Assembly: GCF_002797715.1 (NCBI RefSeq)
Contig: NZ_PGFF01000001.1
Location: forward strand, 1 to 64,000
DNA length: 64,000 nt
Source: Diaminobutyricimonas aerilata
GTDB lineage: Bacteria > Actinomycetota > Actinomycetes > Actinomycetales > Microbacteriaceae
Direction: 5' to 3'
Part shown: in pieces, positions 40,336 through 48,897 of the stretch
Layout: every line of letters begins with the position of its first letter
How positions within the stretch are numbered: position 1 is the stretch's first letter
Made by a program: the position numbers and the translations under genes
The notes under the pieces: model-generated
What the model saw: the letters and a program-made list of their open reading frames with translations, nothing else
Database searches by the model: none
Told to the model about the DNA's origin: nothing

Positions 40336-40992
40336 CTACAGTCCGAGCGCCTCGCGGAGCTCCTCGGCGCTGGAGACGATGAGCGAGGCCCCCGCCGACT
40401 CGGCCGGGGAGCCGTAACCCCATTCGACGAAGATCGTCGGAACGCCGTGCGCCGCGGCCCCCTCGACGTCGTGGATGCGGTCGCCGATCATCACGACCCG
40501 CTCGAGGTCCGCTCCCAGATCGCGCAAGCGGCGCAGGGCCTCGGCCACCACATCCGCCTTCGCACTCCGCGTCTCGTCGGCGGAAGCGCCGGTGATCACG
40601 TCGAAGCAGCCGGCGAGCACGAAGTGCTCGAGCATGAGCGTCGCCGGCAGCTCGGGCTTCGAGGTCGCGAGCGACATGCGCATCGGGCTGTCGCGGATCG
40701 CGCGGAGCACCTCCGGCATGCCGGAGTAGACGCGCGAGTCGGTCGTACCCTGATCGAGGTAGCGCGCGCGGTAGATCTCGAGCGCCTCGGCGGACTGCTC
40801 CGGAGTGAGCCCGGCGAGATCGCGGAACGCGTCGAGGATCGGCGGTCCCACGTACTCGAGCAGTCCGCTCGGGCTCGGCACCGGAACGCCGATGCGCTCG
40901 AACGTGTACGCCAAGGTCGCCGTGATGCCGGGCGCCGAGTCGAGGATGGTGCCGTCGAGGTCGCACAGCACCGCCGTATAGGGGAGCGTCAT
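40336..40992 (-). CDS. HAD-family phosphatase (phosphoglycolate phosphatase-like)
   Basis: A 218-residue HAD hydrolase: motif I VLCDLDGTILDS, a helical cap, motif II SLATSKPE, Lys in the SAKADV segment and motif III MIGDRIHDVEGAAAHG. It removes phosphate from a small molecule such as phosphoglycolate or a sugar phosphate. Its ATG shares one base with the nucS stop (TGATG), so the two are translationally coupled. Confidence 0.87.
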   Translation of the reverse strand: MTLPYTAVLCDLDGTILDSAPGITATLAYTFERIGVPVPSPSGLLEYVGPPILDAFRDLAGLTPEQSAEALEIYRARYLDQGTTDSRVYSGMPEVLRAIRDSPMRMSLATSKPELPATLMLEHFVLAGCFDVITGASADETRSAKADVVAEALRRLRDLGADLERVVMIGDRIHDVEGAAAHGVPTIFVEWGYGSPAESAGASLIVSSAEELREALGL

Positions 40993-41687
40993 CAGAACAG
41001 CCTCGAGTGCGCGTCGTCGAGCCCGCGCATGGCGTCGTAGTCGAGCACGACGCAGCGGATGCCGCGGTCCTGGGCGAGCGTGCGCGCCTGCGGTTTGATC
41101 TCCTGGGCCGCGAACACGCCCTCGACCGGGGCGAGCAGCGGATCGCGGTTCATCAGCTCCAGGTAGCGGGTGAGCTGCTCGACGCCGTCGATGTCGCCCC
41201 GCCGCTTGATCTCGACCGCGACGCTGCCGCCCGCGGCATCCTTCGCGAGGATGTCGACCGGGCCGATCGCGGTCATGTACTCGCGTCGCACGAGGCGGTA
41301 CCCCTCACCGAGCAACTCGATCTGCTCGGCGAGGAGCTTCTGCAGGTGCGCCTCGACGCCGTCCTTCTGCAGCCCGGGGTCGACGCCGAGGTCGTGCGAG
41401 CTGTCGTGCAGGATCTCGTGGATGCTGATCACGAGCTGGTCGGCGGTCTTGGCCTGGCCGACCCGCCAGATCTGCTGCACTCCGAGGGCCGCCTGTTCCG
41501 CATCCGGCTCGATCGTGCTCAGGAAGCACGGCGGGCTCATCCAGTTCAACGGCTTGTAGCTGAGCGAATCCGAGTGCACGAGCACGCTGCCGTCGGCCTT
41601 GAGCAACAGCAGGCGGGTGGCGAGGGGCAGGTGGGCGCTCAACCTGCCCGCGTAGTCGACGGAGCACCGGGCGATGACGAGACGCAC
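40992..41687 (-). CDS. nucS: Endonuclease NucS/EndoMS (non-canonical mismatch repair)
   Basis: A 231-residue NucS: N-terminal [20 protein letters not shown] dimerisation/DNA-binding region and a C-terminal RecB-like nuclease with Asp145 (GPVDILAKD), Glu159 and Lys161 (VAVEIKRR). In actinobacteria lacking MutS/MutL it cuts both strands at mismatches, aided by the beta clamp, and lowers mutation rates. The last residues (DDAHSRLF) resemble a clamp-binding tail. It overlaps the HAD gene by one base. Confidence 0.93.
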   Translation of the reverse strand: MRLVIARCSVDYAGRLSAHLPLATRLLLLKADGSVLVHSDSLSYKPLNWMSPPCFLSTIEPDAEQAALGVQQIWRVGQAKTADQLVISIHEILHDSSHDLGVDPGLQKDGVEAHLQKLLAEQIELLGEGYRLVRREYMTAIGPVDILAKDAAGGSVAVEIKRRGDIDGVEQLTRYLELMNRDPLLAPVEGVFAAQEIKPQARTLAQDRGIRCVVLDYDAMRGLDDAHSRLF

Positions 41688-41741
41688 CCGTCGAGGCTAC
41701 CCGGGCGGCGGGGCCACTCCGTGCATCCGCCGCCCGGACGA

Positions 41742-42980
41742 TCAGCGACGTGCGTCGGCGACCGGCTGCTGCACCTTCGAACGCTCGCGGGCGGCCGGCG
41801 ACAGGACGCCTGCGATCACGATGAGCACGAGCACGAACAGCAGCGCGTTGAGCAGGCCCACCTGCTCGCCGACGATGCCGATGAGGGGAGGTCCGACGAG
41901 GAACGCGCAGTAGCCGACGGTCGCGACGGCGCTCACGCGGGCCGCGGCCTTGGCGGGGTCGTCCGCCGCGGCCGACATGCCGACCGGGAAGCCGAGTGCG
42001 GCGCCGAGGCCCCAGAACACGATGCCGATCACCATGACGACCGGCTGCTCGACGAAGATGACGAGGGCGAGGCCGATCACGGCGAGCGCGGCCGATCCGC
42101 GCAGCACGGGAACGCGTCCGTAGCGGTCGAGCAGCGGAACGCCGGCGACGCGGGCGACCGTCATCGCGACGGTGAAGACGCCGAACAGGGCCGCGCCGGT
42201 CGCGTGCGAGACGCCGCGTTCGTCGACCATCGCGAGGGCGAGCCAGTCGTTCGCGGAGCCCTCGGTGAAGGCCATCCCGAGCACGATCGCGCCGATGAGC
42301 AGCGTGCGGGGCTCGAGCCAGATCGACACCCGGTCGCGGAAGGTGCTCTTCGGGGTGGGTTCGCCGTGCTCGTCGTGCGTGTCGACGATGTCGCCGAGGA
42401 AGGCACGGATGGCGAACACGGCGCCGACGGCGAGCACGACGGCGACGGCGGAGAGGTGCACGGCGACCGGCACGTGCGCGAGCGAGACGAGCGATCCGAT
42501 GCCCGCGCCCACGATCGTGCCGACGCTCCACATCGCATGGAACAGCGGCATGAGGGTGCGGCCCGACGCGCGTTCCGCGGCGGCACCCTCCACGTTCATC
42601 GCGACGTCGCAGATGCCCGTGCCGAGTCCGTAGAGGAACAGGCCGAAGAGGGTGAGCACGTAGCTCTCGAACACGCTCGCGCCGACGCCCATCACGGTGA
42701 GGCCGAGCGCGCACATCGCGAGCGCGTAGAGCACGGTGCGCTTCGCGCCGAGCCAGGTGAGCACGTGGCTCGAGAACAGCAGGCCAATGATCGAGCCGGA
42801 CGAGACGCCGAGCAGCAACAGGCCGACCTCACCGGAGCCGATGCCGAGGTGGTCGCGGATGGCCGGCGTGCGCGAGACCCACGTGGCCATGCCGAGCCCG
42901 TTGAGGGCGAACGTCACGAAGACGGCATTGCGCCAAGAGGCGATCTGCCTGCGGCTGAGGGCGGATGCGGTGGTGCTCAC
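41742..42980 (-). CDS. MFS transporter
   Basis: A 412-residue major facilitator with 12 predicted helices. The first is preceded by RRQIASWRNAVFVTFALNGLG, and a central cytoplasmic loop (THDEHGEPTPKSTFRDRVSI) separates the halves. The GTG start follows GGAG by 5 nt. It is divergent from a LacI regulator with a 30-bp palindrome between them, so it should be induced by a sugar or similar ligand. FucP/YbjJ-like proteins have this look; substrate unknown. Confidence 0.85.
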   Translation of the reverse strand: MSTTASALSRRQIASWRNAVFVTFALNGLGMATWVSRTPAIRDHLGIGSGEVGLLLLGVSSGSIIGLLFSSHVLTWLGAKRTVLYALAMCALGLTVMGVGASVFESYVLTLFGLFLYGLGTGICDVAMNVEGAAAERASGRTLMPLFHAMWSVGTIVGAGIGSLVSLAHVPVAVHLSAVAVVLAVGAVFAIRAFLGDIVDTHDEHGEPTPKSTFRDRVSIWLEPRTLLIGAIVLGMAFTEGSANDWLALAMVDERGVSHATGAALFGVFTVAMTVARVAGVPLLDRYGRVPVLRGSAALAVIGLALVIFVEQPVVMVIGIVFWGLGAALGFPVGMSAAADDPAKAAARVSAVATVGYCAFLVGPPLIGIVGEQVGLLNALLFVLVLIVIAGVLSPAARERSKVQQPVADARR

Positions 42981-43033
42981 GGGTCTCCGGGGTTTCTCGA
43001 GGGGGCGACGTGCGGAAGATCGGATCGACCAAA

Positions 43034-43063
43034 GTCGAATCGATTCGATCGAATCGATTCGAC
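43034..43063. promoter_or_regulatory. 30-bp perfect palindrome, double LacI operator
   Basis: The palindrome is two tandem copies of TCGAATCGATTCGA (43035-43048 and 43049-43062) with matching flanking G and C. Each 14-mer is itself symmetric, centres 14 bp apart. It lies between the divergent MFS and LacI genes and just before TACGAT (43064-43069), which is 6 nt from the lacI ATG. Binding of one or two LacI dimers would block both directions. Confidence 0.75.
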
Positions 43064-43075
43064 TACGATAGCCAC

Positions 43076-44143
43076 ATGACCGCCGAACCGGCAACACCCG
43101 TGACGCGGGCCACCCTGTCCGATGTGGCCCGGGCCGCCGGCGTCTCCGCGTCGACGGCATCCCTCGCCTTCAGCGGCACCGGTCCGGTCGCGGAGGCGAC
43201 ACGGCAGCGCGTCATCGACGCCGCCGCCCGGCTCGGCTACGCGGGGCCCGACCCGCGGGCGCGTTCGCTGCGACGGGGACGCTCCGGCGTGGTCGCCGTC
43301 GTGATGGAGGACAGCATCGCCGACGCCTTCCGTGACCCGGTGAACATCGCCCTGCTCGACGGGATCGCCGACTCCCTCGGTGTCTCGGGTGACGGGCTGC
43401 TGCTGCTCACCGACCAGGGCGACGGCACCACCTCCCTCGCCACCGCCCCCATGGACGGCGTCATCCTCGTCGGCTGCTCCACCCGACTCGACGAATCGGT
43501 GGCCGTGCTGCGGCGACGCGGCGTGCCGGTCGTCGCGATCGAGGCGGATGGGCTCGAAGGCGCCGTGCTCATCTCGCTCGACAACCGCGACGCGAGCCGG
43601 CGCGCCGCCGAGTACGTACGCGACCTCGGGCACGAACGCGTCGCCATGGTCACCCTGCCGCTCGACGACGACCGCACCCGCGGACCGCTCACCCCGGAAC
43701 GCGAAGCCGCGGCGACGGGCTACACCTCGAGCGGCCGCATCGCGGGGGTGCGCGACGTCTACCCCGACGCGGGCGGCATCTCGACGGCGGGCAGCTACCG
43801 GGAGGAGGGGCGCATCGCGGGCCTCGCGCTGCTCGACCGCCCGGCCGCCGAGCGCCCGACGGCGATCATCGCGCAGAGCGACATGCTCGCCGCCGGCGTG
43901 CTGCGCGCGGCGCTCGACCTCGGATTGAGCGTGCCCGAGGACCTCAGCATCGTCGGCTTCGACGGCGTGCGTGTGGAGGGCATCGCCCCGCACGTGCTCA
44001 CGACCCTCGCCCAGCCGGCCGTGGAGAAGGGACGCGCCGCCGGGTCCGCCCTCATCGAAGCGATCGAGGGCGGCGCCCCCGACGCCGTCGCGTTCACGAG
44101 CGAGCTGCGCATCGGCACGACGACGGGTCCCGCACCCCGCTGA
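43076..44143 (+). CDS. LacI-family transcriptional regulator
   Basis: A 355-residue LacI regulator: helix-turn-helix TLSDVARAAGVSASTASLAFSGTGPVAEATRQRVIDAAARLGY, then a periplasmic-binding-protein-like effector domain with IIAQSDMLAAGVLRAALDLGLSVPEDLSIVGFDG. TACGAT 6 nt before the ATG suggests a leaderless transcript. It faces the MFS gene across a 30-bp palindrome, its likely operator. The effector is unknown. Confidence 0.9.
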   Translation: MTAEPATPVTRATLSDVARAAGVSASTASLAFSGTGPVAEATRQRVIDAAARLGYAGPDPRARSLRRGRSGVVAVVMEDSIADAFRDPVNIALLDGIADSLGVSGDGLLLLTDQGDGTTSLATAPMDGVILVGCSTRLDESVAVLRRRGVPVVAIEADGLEGAVLISLDNRDASRRAAEYVRDLGHERVAMVTLPLDDDRTRGPLTPEREAAATGYTSSGRIAGVRDVYPDAGGISTAGSYREEGRIAGLALLDRPAAERPTAIIAQSDMLAAGVLRAALDLGLSVPEDLSIVGFDGVRVEGIAPHVLTTLAQPAVEKGRAAGSALIEAIEGGAPDAVAFTSELRIGTTTGPAPR

Positions 44144-44195
44144 CCGCGCCTCGTGCGTCCCTCGACGACGCACACGTTATGTCCACTGGCACGAA

Positions 44196-44226
44196 AGGCC
44201 CCGTATGGCGCCCGTGTTCGGGGCCT
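44196..44226 (+). terminator. Hairpin downstream of LacI gene
   Basis: AGGCCCCG and CGGGGCCT form a perfect 8-bp stem with a 15-nt loop, 52 bp after the LacI stop. There is no T-run, so it is at best a weak terminator. The rest of the 208-bp gap before the VOC gene shows nothing else. Confidence 0.4.
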
Positions 44227-44351
44227 CTGGCGCCACTCGGGGCTCGTGCAGGCGCAGCGAGCGGCGAGTGTCGGATTCAGGACGAGCGCTGACCTGTGCG
44301 ATCCGTACAGTCGGGGCGCCGCGAGAGCCGCGGCATCCGATCGGAGGACCA

Positions 44352-44882
44352 ATGAGCACGATCCCGCGCGCACCCGAGGGGTACCGCACCGTCAACCCGT
44401 TCGTCTTCGCGGACGACGCGCCCGCCCTCATCCGCTTCATGACCGACGTGTTCGGCGCACGCGAGCGCATGGACGCCCACACCGTCGACACGGACGGGCT
44501 GCTGCTGCACTCCGAGCTGGAGCTCGGCGACTCCATCGTCATGGTCGTCGACCGCAAACCCGACTGGCCGTTCACGCCGGCGTTCCTGCAGGTGTACGTC
44601 GACGACCTCGCCACGACGCTCGAGCGAGCGCGCGCGGCGGGCGCCCGGGTGATCACCGAGCCGCGGCCGTTCTTCGGCGACGTGCTGTCACGCGTGCTCG
44701 ACCCATGGGGCGACATCTGGTGGGTCTACTCGCACGAGGGTGGCCCCGCCGAGTGGCCCGCGGACGGCGGCGAGGAGTGGGCGGGGCCGGATGCCGCCGG
44801 CGCGGAATGGGAGGGCGACCTCGCGTACGTGCACGACACGATCACGGCCGCGATGCGCGCGCTGCGCGATCCGCGCGGCTGA
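44352..44882 (+). CDS. VOC-family (PhnB-like) protein
   Basis: A 176-residue protein starting with the PhnB-like pattern YRTVNPFVFADDAPALIRFMTDVFGARERM, then GDSIVMVVD and FFGDVLSRVLDPWGDIWWVYSH. The C-terminal 40 residues (GGPAEWPADGGEEW...MRALRDPRG) are an acidic extension not found in minimal members. GGAGG lies 4 nt before the ATG. Enzymatic or ligand-binding role unknown. Confidence 0.8.
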   Translation: MSTIPRAPEGYRTVNPFVFADDAPALIRFMTDVFGARERMDAHTVDTDGLLLHSELELGDSIVMVVDRKPDWPFTPAFLQVYVDDLATTLERARAAGARVITEPRPFFGDVLSRVLDPWGDIWWVYSHEGGPAEWPADGGEEWAGPDAAGAEWEGDLAYVHDTITAAMRALRDPRG

Positions 44883-44941
44883 CGGCGCATCCGCGCGCTC
44901 GCCGCCTCCCGGCCCGCTCGCGTGCATCCGCCGGCTACTTC

Positions 44942-45016
44942 CGCCGAGCGTGCCCTTTTGCGACGCCGCAATCGATCCCAGAGGGCCGGAAACGTCGCGA
45001 ACGGGCACGCTCGGCG
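44942..45016. repeat. REP-like hairpin between convergent genes
   Basis: CGCCGAGCGTGCCC and GGGCACGCTCGGCG form a perfect 14-bp stem, with an inner GCGACG/CGTCGC stem after 4-nt bulges and a 27-nt loop. It lies between the VOC stop (44882) and MATE stop (45030) and could terminate both. Architecture, though not sequence, matches families B and C. Confidence 0.68.
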
Positions 45017-45029
45017 CTACACGGCCGGA

Positions 45030-46301
45030 TCAGGCGCCCGTGACGATCCAGCGCGTGCCGCGGGCGCGCAAACCGAGAGTGACCGCGCGGGCGCCGAGGT
45101 AGCCGAAGCACAGGGCGGCGAGGATGGCGACGAGGGCAGCCGTCCCCGATGCGAAGGCCGCGAGGGCGAGCAGGGGCAGGTAGGCGACGAGGTTCACGAC
45201 GCCCGTCCAGGCGAGGTACCGGGCGTCGCCCGCCCCGATGAGCACGCCGTCGAGCACGAAGACGTAGCCGGCGAGCGGGGTGCTCGCCGCGACCACGAGC
45301 AGCGCGGGCACGAGCGCCTGCCGCACCGCCGCATCCGAGGTGAACACCGGTCCGAGCAGCGGCGCGAGCGCGGCCGCAACGAGTCCGAGCGCGACGCCGG
45401 ACACGACGCCGAGCACGATGAGGCGTCGCGTCACCGCCTGCACGCGGGGGACATCCGCCGCCCCGAGCCCGTGTCCGATGAGCGCCTGCCCGGCGATCGC
45501 GTAGGCGTCGAGCACGAACGCGAGCGTCGAGAACACGGTGAGCGCGATCTGCAGGGTCGCGAGTTCCGTGACGCCGACGGATGCGCCGACGGCGACGGTC
45601 GCGAGCATCGCGACGCGCAGGCTCGCCGTGCGCAGCAGCAACCATCCGCCGGCGAGGGCGCTCGCACTCACCCCGCGCAGCCCCGGACGCAGCGGGGACC
45701 CGTAACGGCGGGCGGCCCGCACCGCGATCACGACGTACACGGCGGCCATGCCCCACTGCGCCACGACCGTGCCGAGCGCGCTCCCGGCGATGCCGAGTCC
45801 GGCGCCGTAGATGAGCAGTGCGTTGAGGCCCGCGTTCGCCGCGAAGCCCGCGACGGCGACGATGAGCGGGGTGCGGGTGTCCTGCAGCCCGCGCAGCAGG
45901 CCGGTCGCGGCGATGACGAGCAGCATGCCGGGCAGCCCCCAGAGGGAGACCGAGAGGTAGGTGGTCGCCGCGTCGGCGACGGCGCCGTCGGCACCGAGCG
46001 TGCGCGCGACCGGCGCGGCGAGCGGCAGGCCCGCGACGAGCAGCAGCACCCCGATGCCGAGCGCGAGCCACATTCCGTCGATGCCCGCACGGATCGCGCC
46101 GGGGGTGTCGCCGGCGCCGAGGCGGCGGGCGACGGTCGGGGTGGTGGCGTAGGCGAGGAACACGAGCAGCCCCACCGCCGTCTGCAGCACGATCGACGCG
46201 ATTCCGAGACCCGCTAGCGCATCCGCACCGAGGTGTCCGACGAGCGCGGTGTCGGTCAGCAGGAACAACGGCTCGGCCACGAGGGCGCCGAGCGCGGGCA
46301 C
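45030..46301 (-). CDS. MATE-family efflux transporter (DinF-like)
   Basis: At least 423 residues with 12 membrane helices: PALGALVAEPLFLLTDTALVGHLG, LLRGLQDTRTPLIVAVAGFAANAGLNALLIYG, and the second-half repeat LFVLDGVLIGAGDARYLAWTGVVN. It would export drugs or metabolites using an ion gradient. The only ordinary start is GTG 46301, but ten to fifteen further residues typical of the family N-terminus (RTALLRSPLDRDILRLA) are encoded just upstream, where no ATG, GTG or TTG exists. The true start may be a non-standard codon (ATC or CTG) near 46355. Confidence 0.85.
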   Translation of the reverse strand: MPALGALVAEPLFLLTDTALVGHLGADALAGLGIASIVLQTAVGLLVFLAYATTPTVARRLGAGDTPGAIRAGIDGMWLALGIGVLLLVAGLPLAAPVARTLGADGAVADAATTYLSVSLWGLPGMLLVIAATGLLRGLQDTRTPLIVAVAGFAANAGLNALLIYGAGLGIAGSALGTVVAQWGMAAVYVVIAVRAARRYGSPLRPGLRGVSASALAGGWLLLRTASLRVAMLATVAVGASVGVTELATLQIALTVFSTLAFVLDAYAIAGQALIGHGLGAADVPRVQAVTRRLIVLGVVSGVALGLVAAALAPLLGPVFTSDAAVRQALVPALLVVAASTPLAGYVFVLDGVLIGAGDARYLAWTGVVNLVAYLPLLALAAFASGTAALVAILAALCFGYLGARAVTLGLRARGTRWIVTGA

Positions 46302-46364
46302 CGCGAGACGCAGGATGTCGCGGTCGAGGGGGGAGCGGAGCAGCGCGGTACGGATGCGTCGATT

Positions 46365-46775
46365 TTAGGGAACGGCCGGCCCGTCGGGGCCCGGGGCGTG
46401 GGCGTCGCCTGAGGCGGGCGCTCCCGCATCCGGAGTGCCGCCCTCCGAGACGCGCGCTCCCGCATCCGGAGCATCGAGCGCGTCGAGCTGCGCCAGGCCG
46501 GCGTGGGCCCGCTCGAGTCGGGCGCGTTCGTCCGACTCCCACCACTTCGGTCCGCGCTCGCCGAGGGCGTGCTTCGCGAGGTTCACCCGGTGCCGGGCGG
46601 CCGCGACGGCGGCCTCGTCCCCGCTGCGCGTGGCGGTCCGGACGCCCGCGCGTCCTCGCCCGAGGTGCGAGCGGAGCCGCGCCACCACGTCATCCGGCAG
46701 CGCGGGATCGGTGCGGCGCCACCGCCGACCGCCGATGACGAGCCACCGCTCCTCGTCGGACGACTCCGGTTCCAT
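46365..46775 (-). CDS. Small Arg-rich protein of unknown function
   Basis: A 136-residue protein: EERWLVIGGRRWRRTDPALPDDVVARLRSHLGRGRAGVR...RVNLAKHALGERGPKWWE. This pattern recurs in many actinobacterial proteins without known function, some mislabelled as Tol transport proteins. It has no membrane helix. The C-terminal tail is low complexity (two PDAGA motifs). It ends in TAA just before, and in the same frame as, the MATE N-terminal region. Confidence 0.65.
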   Translation of the reverse strand: MEPESSDEERWLVIGGRRWRRTDPALPDDVVARLRSHLGRGRAGVRTATRSGDEAAVAAARHRVNLAKHALGERGPKWWESDERARLERAHAGLAQLDALDAPDAGARVSEGGTPDAGAPASGDAHAPGPDGPAVP

Positions 46776-46906
46776 CCGCTCACCCTGCCAGCCCGGCACA
46801 CACCGCGCGGCGATCGACCCCCCACACACGGCAACCGCGCGGGCGGCGTCCGAGCACCCTTGAAACGCACTCAGCGTCGCGCCGGCCACGGTCGTAGGGT
46901 GGACGG

Positions 46907-48865
46907 GTGACCGCCGACGCGCTGAACTCCGGAATCCTGCTCGACGAACTCGATCCGGAGGTGCGTCCGCAGGACGACCTCTTCCGGCACGTCAACGGCA
47001 CGTGGATCCGCCGCACCGAGATCCCGAGCGACAAGGCGCGTTACGGCTCCTTCTATGTGCTCGCGGAGGAGGCCGAGAAGGCGGTGCGCGCGATCATCGA
47101 GCGCGCGCAGCAGGCCGAACCGGGCACGGAGGAGCGCAAGATCGGCGACCTCTACTCGAGCTTCATGGACGAAGACGCGGTCGAACGCCGCGGCGCGGAG
47201 CCCGTCGCGCCGCTGCTCGCCGAGGTCGACGCCGCCCACGACCTCGACTCGTTCCTGGATGTGCTGGGTCGCCTCGAGCGCGGCGGCACGAGCGGATTCC
47301 TGCAGCTCTTCGTCGACAACGACCCGGGCAACCCCGAGCGCTACCTCGTGTTCGCGGAGCAGGGCGGACTCGGTCTTCCCGACGAGGGCTACTACCGCGA
47401 GGAGCACTTCGCCGAGGTGCGCGACAACTACCGCGGATTCCTCGAGCGGATGTTCACCCTCGCCGGGCTCGGAGACCCGGCCACCCGTGCCGAGCGCGTG
47501 TTCACCCTCGAGACCGAACTCGCCTCCCACCACTGGGACAAGGTGCGTTCGCGCGACAGCCAGGCCACCTACAACCCGATGCCGTGGAACGACGTCGTCG
47601 CGAAGACCCCGCAGCTGCAGCGCTGGCTCGACGCGGTCGACGCTCCCGCCGGCGCGCTGAGCGAGGTCGTCGTGCGGCAGCCGAGCTTCGTGCAGTCGCT
47701 CGGCGAGCTGCTCGACGCCGACCGGCTCGACGCGTGGCGGGACTGGGCACGCTGGCAGGTCATCCGCAGCTACGCCCCGTACCTCTCGAGCGAGTTCGTC
47801 GCGGAGAACTTCGACTTCTACGGCCGCACCCTCACCGGCACGCCGGAACTGCGTGCGCGGTGGAAGCGCGGCGTTTCCCTCGTCGAGGGAGCCCTCGGCG
47901 AGGCGGTCGGACGCATCTACGTCGACGAGCACTTCAAGCCCGCGGCGAAGGAGGCGATGGACGAGCTCGTCGGTCACCTCGTGGAGGCGTACCGGCAGAG
48001 CATCCGTTCGCTCGAATGGATGACCGAGGAGACCCAGCAGCGCGCGCTCGAGAAGCTCGAGAAGTTCACGCCGAAGATCGGGTACCCGGTGAAGTGGCGC
48101 GACTACTCCGCGCTCGAGATCACCGCATCCGATCTGATCGGCAACGTGCGGGCGACCAACGAGTTCGAGTTCCAGCGGGAGCTCGGCAAGATCGGCAAGC
48201 CGATCGACCGCGACGAGTGGTTCATGACCCCGCAGACGATCAACGCGTACTACAACCCGGGGTTCAACGAGATCGTGTTCCCGGCGGCGATCCTGCAGTA
48301 CCCCTTCTTCGACGAGACCCGGGATGCGGCGGCGAACTACGGCGCGATCGGTGCCGTGATCGGGCACGAGATCGGGCACGGCTTCGATGACCAGGGGTCC
48401 CGGTACGACGGCGACGGCAAGCTCACCGACTGGTGGACCGAGGCCGACCGCGCCGCGTTCGAGGAGCGCACCTCCTCGCTCATCGCGCAGTACGACGCGC
48501 TCGCGCCGGCGCAGGTGCCCGATCACCACGTCAACGGCGCGCTCACCATCGGCGAGAACATCGGCGACCTCGGCGGACTCGGCATCGCGTGGAAGGCGTA
48601 TCTGATCTCGCTCGGCGGGCAGGAGCCGCCGGTGATCGATGGGCTCACCGGTGCTGAGCGGTTCTTCCTGAGCTGGGCGCAGGCGTGGCAGACGAAGGCG
48701 CGCGACGAGGAGGCGATCCGGCTGCTCGCGATCGACCCGCACTCGCCGGCCGAATTCCGCTGCAACCAGATCGTGCGTAACATCGACGAGTTCTACACGG
48801 CCTTCGGGGTGACCGAAGGCGATGCGCTGTGGCTCGACCCCGCCGAGCGCGTCACCATCTGGTAG
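46907..48865 (+). CDS. M13-family metallopeptidase (neprilysin-like)
   Basis: A 652-residue zinc peptidase. The N-terminal M13 domain starts GILLDELDPEVRPQDDLFRHVNGTW; the C-terminal catalytic domain has the zinc site HEIGH (His487, Glu488, His491), the third ligand Glu550 in GENIGDLGG, and NAYYNP for substrate binding. The usual C-terminal CxxW is not seen. No signal peptide, so it is an intracellular PepO-like oligopeptidase. The 131-bp upstream gap has no obvious operator. Confidence 0.92.
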   Translation: MTADALNSGILLDELDPEVRPQDDLFRHVNGTWIRRTEIPSDKARYGSFYVLAEEAEKAVRAIIERAQQAEPGTEERKIGDLYSSFMDEDAVERRGAEPVAPLLAEVDAAHDLDSFLDVLGRLERGGTSGFLQLFVDNDPGNPERYLVFAEQGGLGLPDEGYYREEHFAEVRDNYRGFLERMFTLAGLGDPATRAERVFTLETELASHHWDKVRSRDSQATYNPMPWNDVVAKTPQLQRWLDAVDAPAGALSEVVVRQPSFVQSLGELLDADRLDAWRDWARWQVIRSYAPYLSSEFVAENFDFYGRTLTGTPELRARWKRGVSLVEGALGEAVGRIYVDEHFKPAAKEAMDELVGHLVEAYRQSIRSLEWMTEETQQRALEKLEKFTPKIGYPVKWRDYSALEITASDLIGNVRATNEFEFQRELGKIGKPIDRDEWFMTPQTINAYYNPGFNEIVFPAAILQYPFFDETRDAAANYGAIGAVIGHEIGHGFDDQGSRYDGDGKLTDWWTEADRAAFEERTSSLIAQYDALAPAQVPDHHVNGALTIGENIGDLGGLGIAWKAYLISLGGQEPPVIDGLTGAERFFLSWAQAWQTKARDEEAIRLLAIDPHSPAEFRCNQIVRNIDEFYTAFGVTEGDALWLDPAERVTIW

Positions 48866-48897
48866 TCAGTCCACCCCCTCTTCACCCCCGGAGTGCC

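Noticed and set aside
41007-43079. 690-codon plus-strand frame opposite nucS and the MFS gene
   Set aside because: Asp/His/Glu/Arg-rich antisense shadow of two recognisable proteins.
46375-46470. Repeated GCTCCCGCATCCGGAG units as a possible mobile repeat
   Set aside because: They encode the PDAGA motifs in the low-complexity tail of the 136-residue protein and are not found elsewhere in the window.
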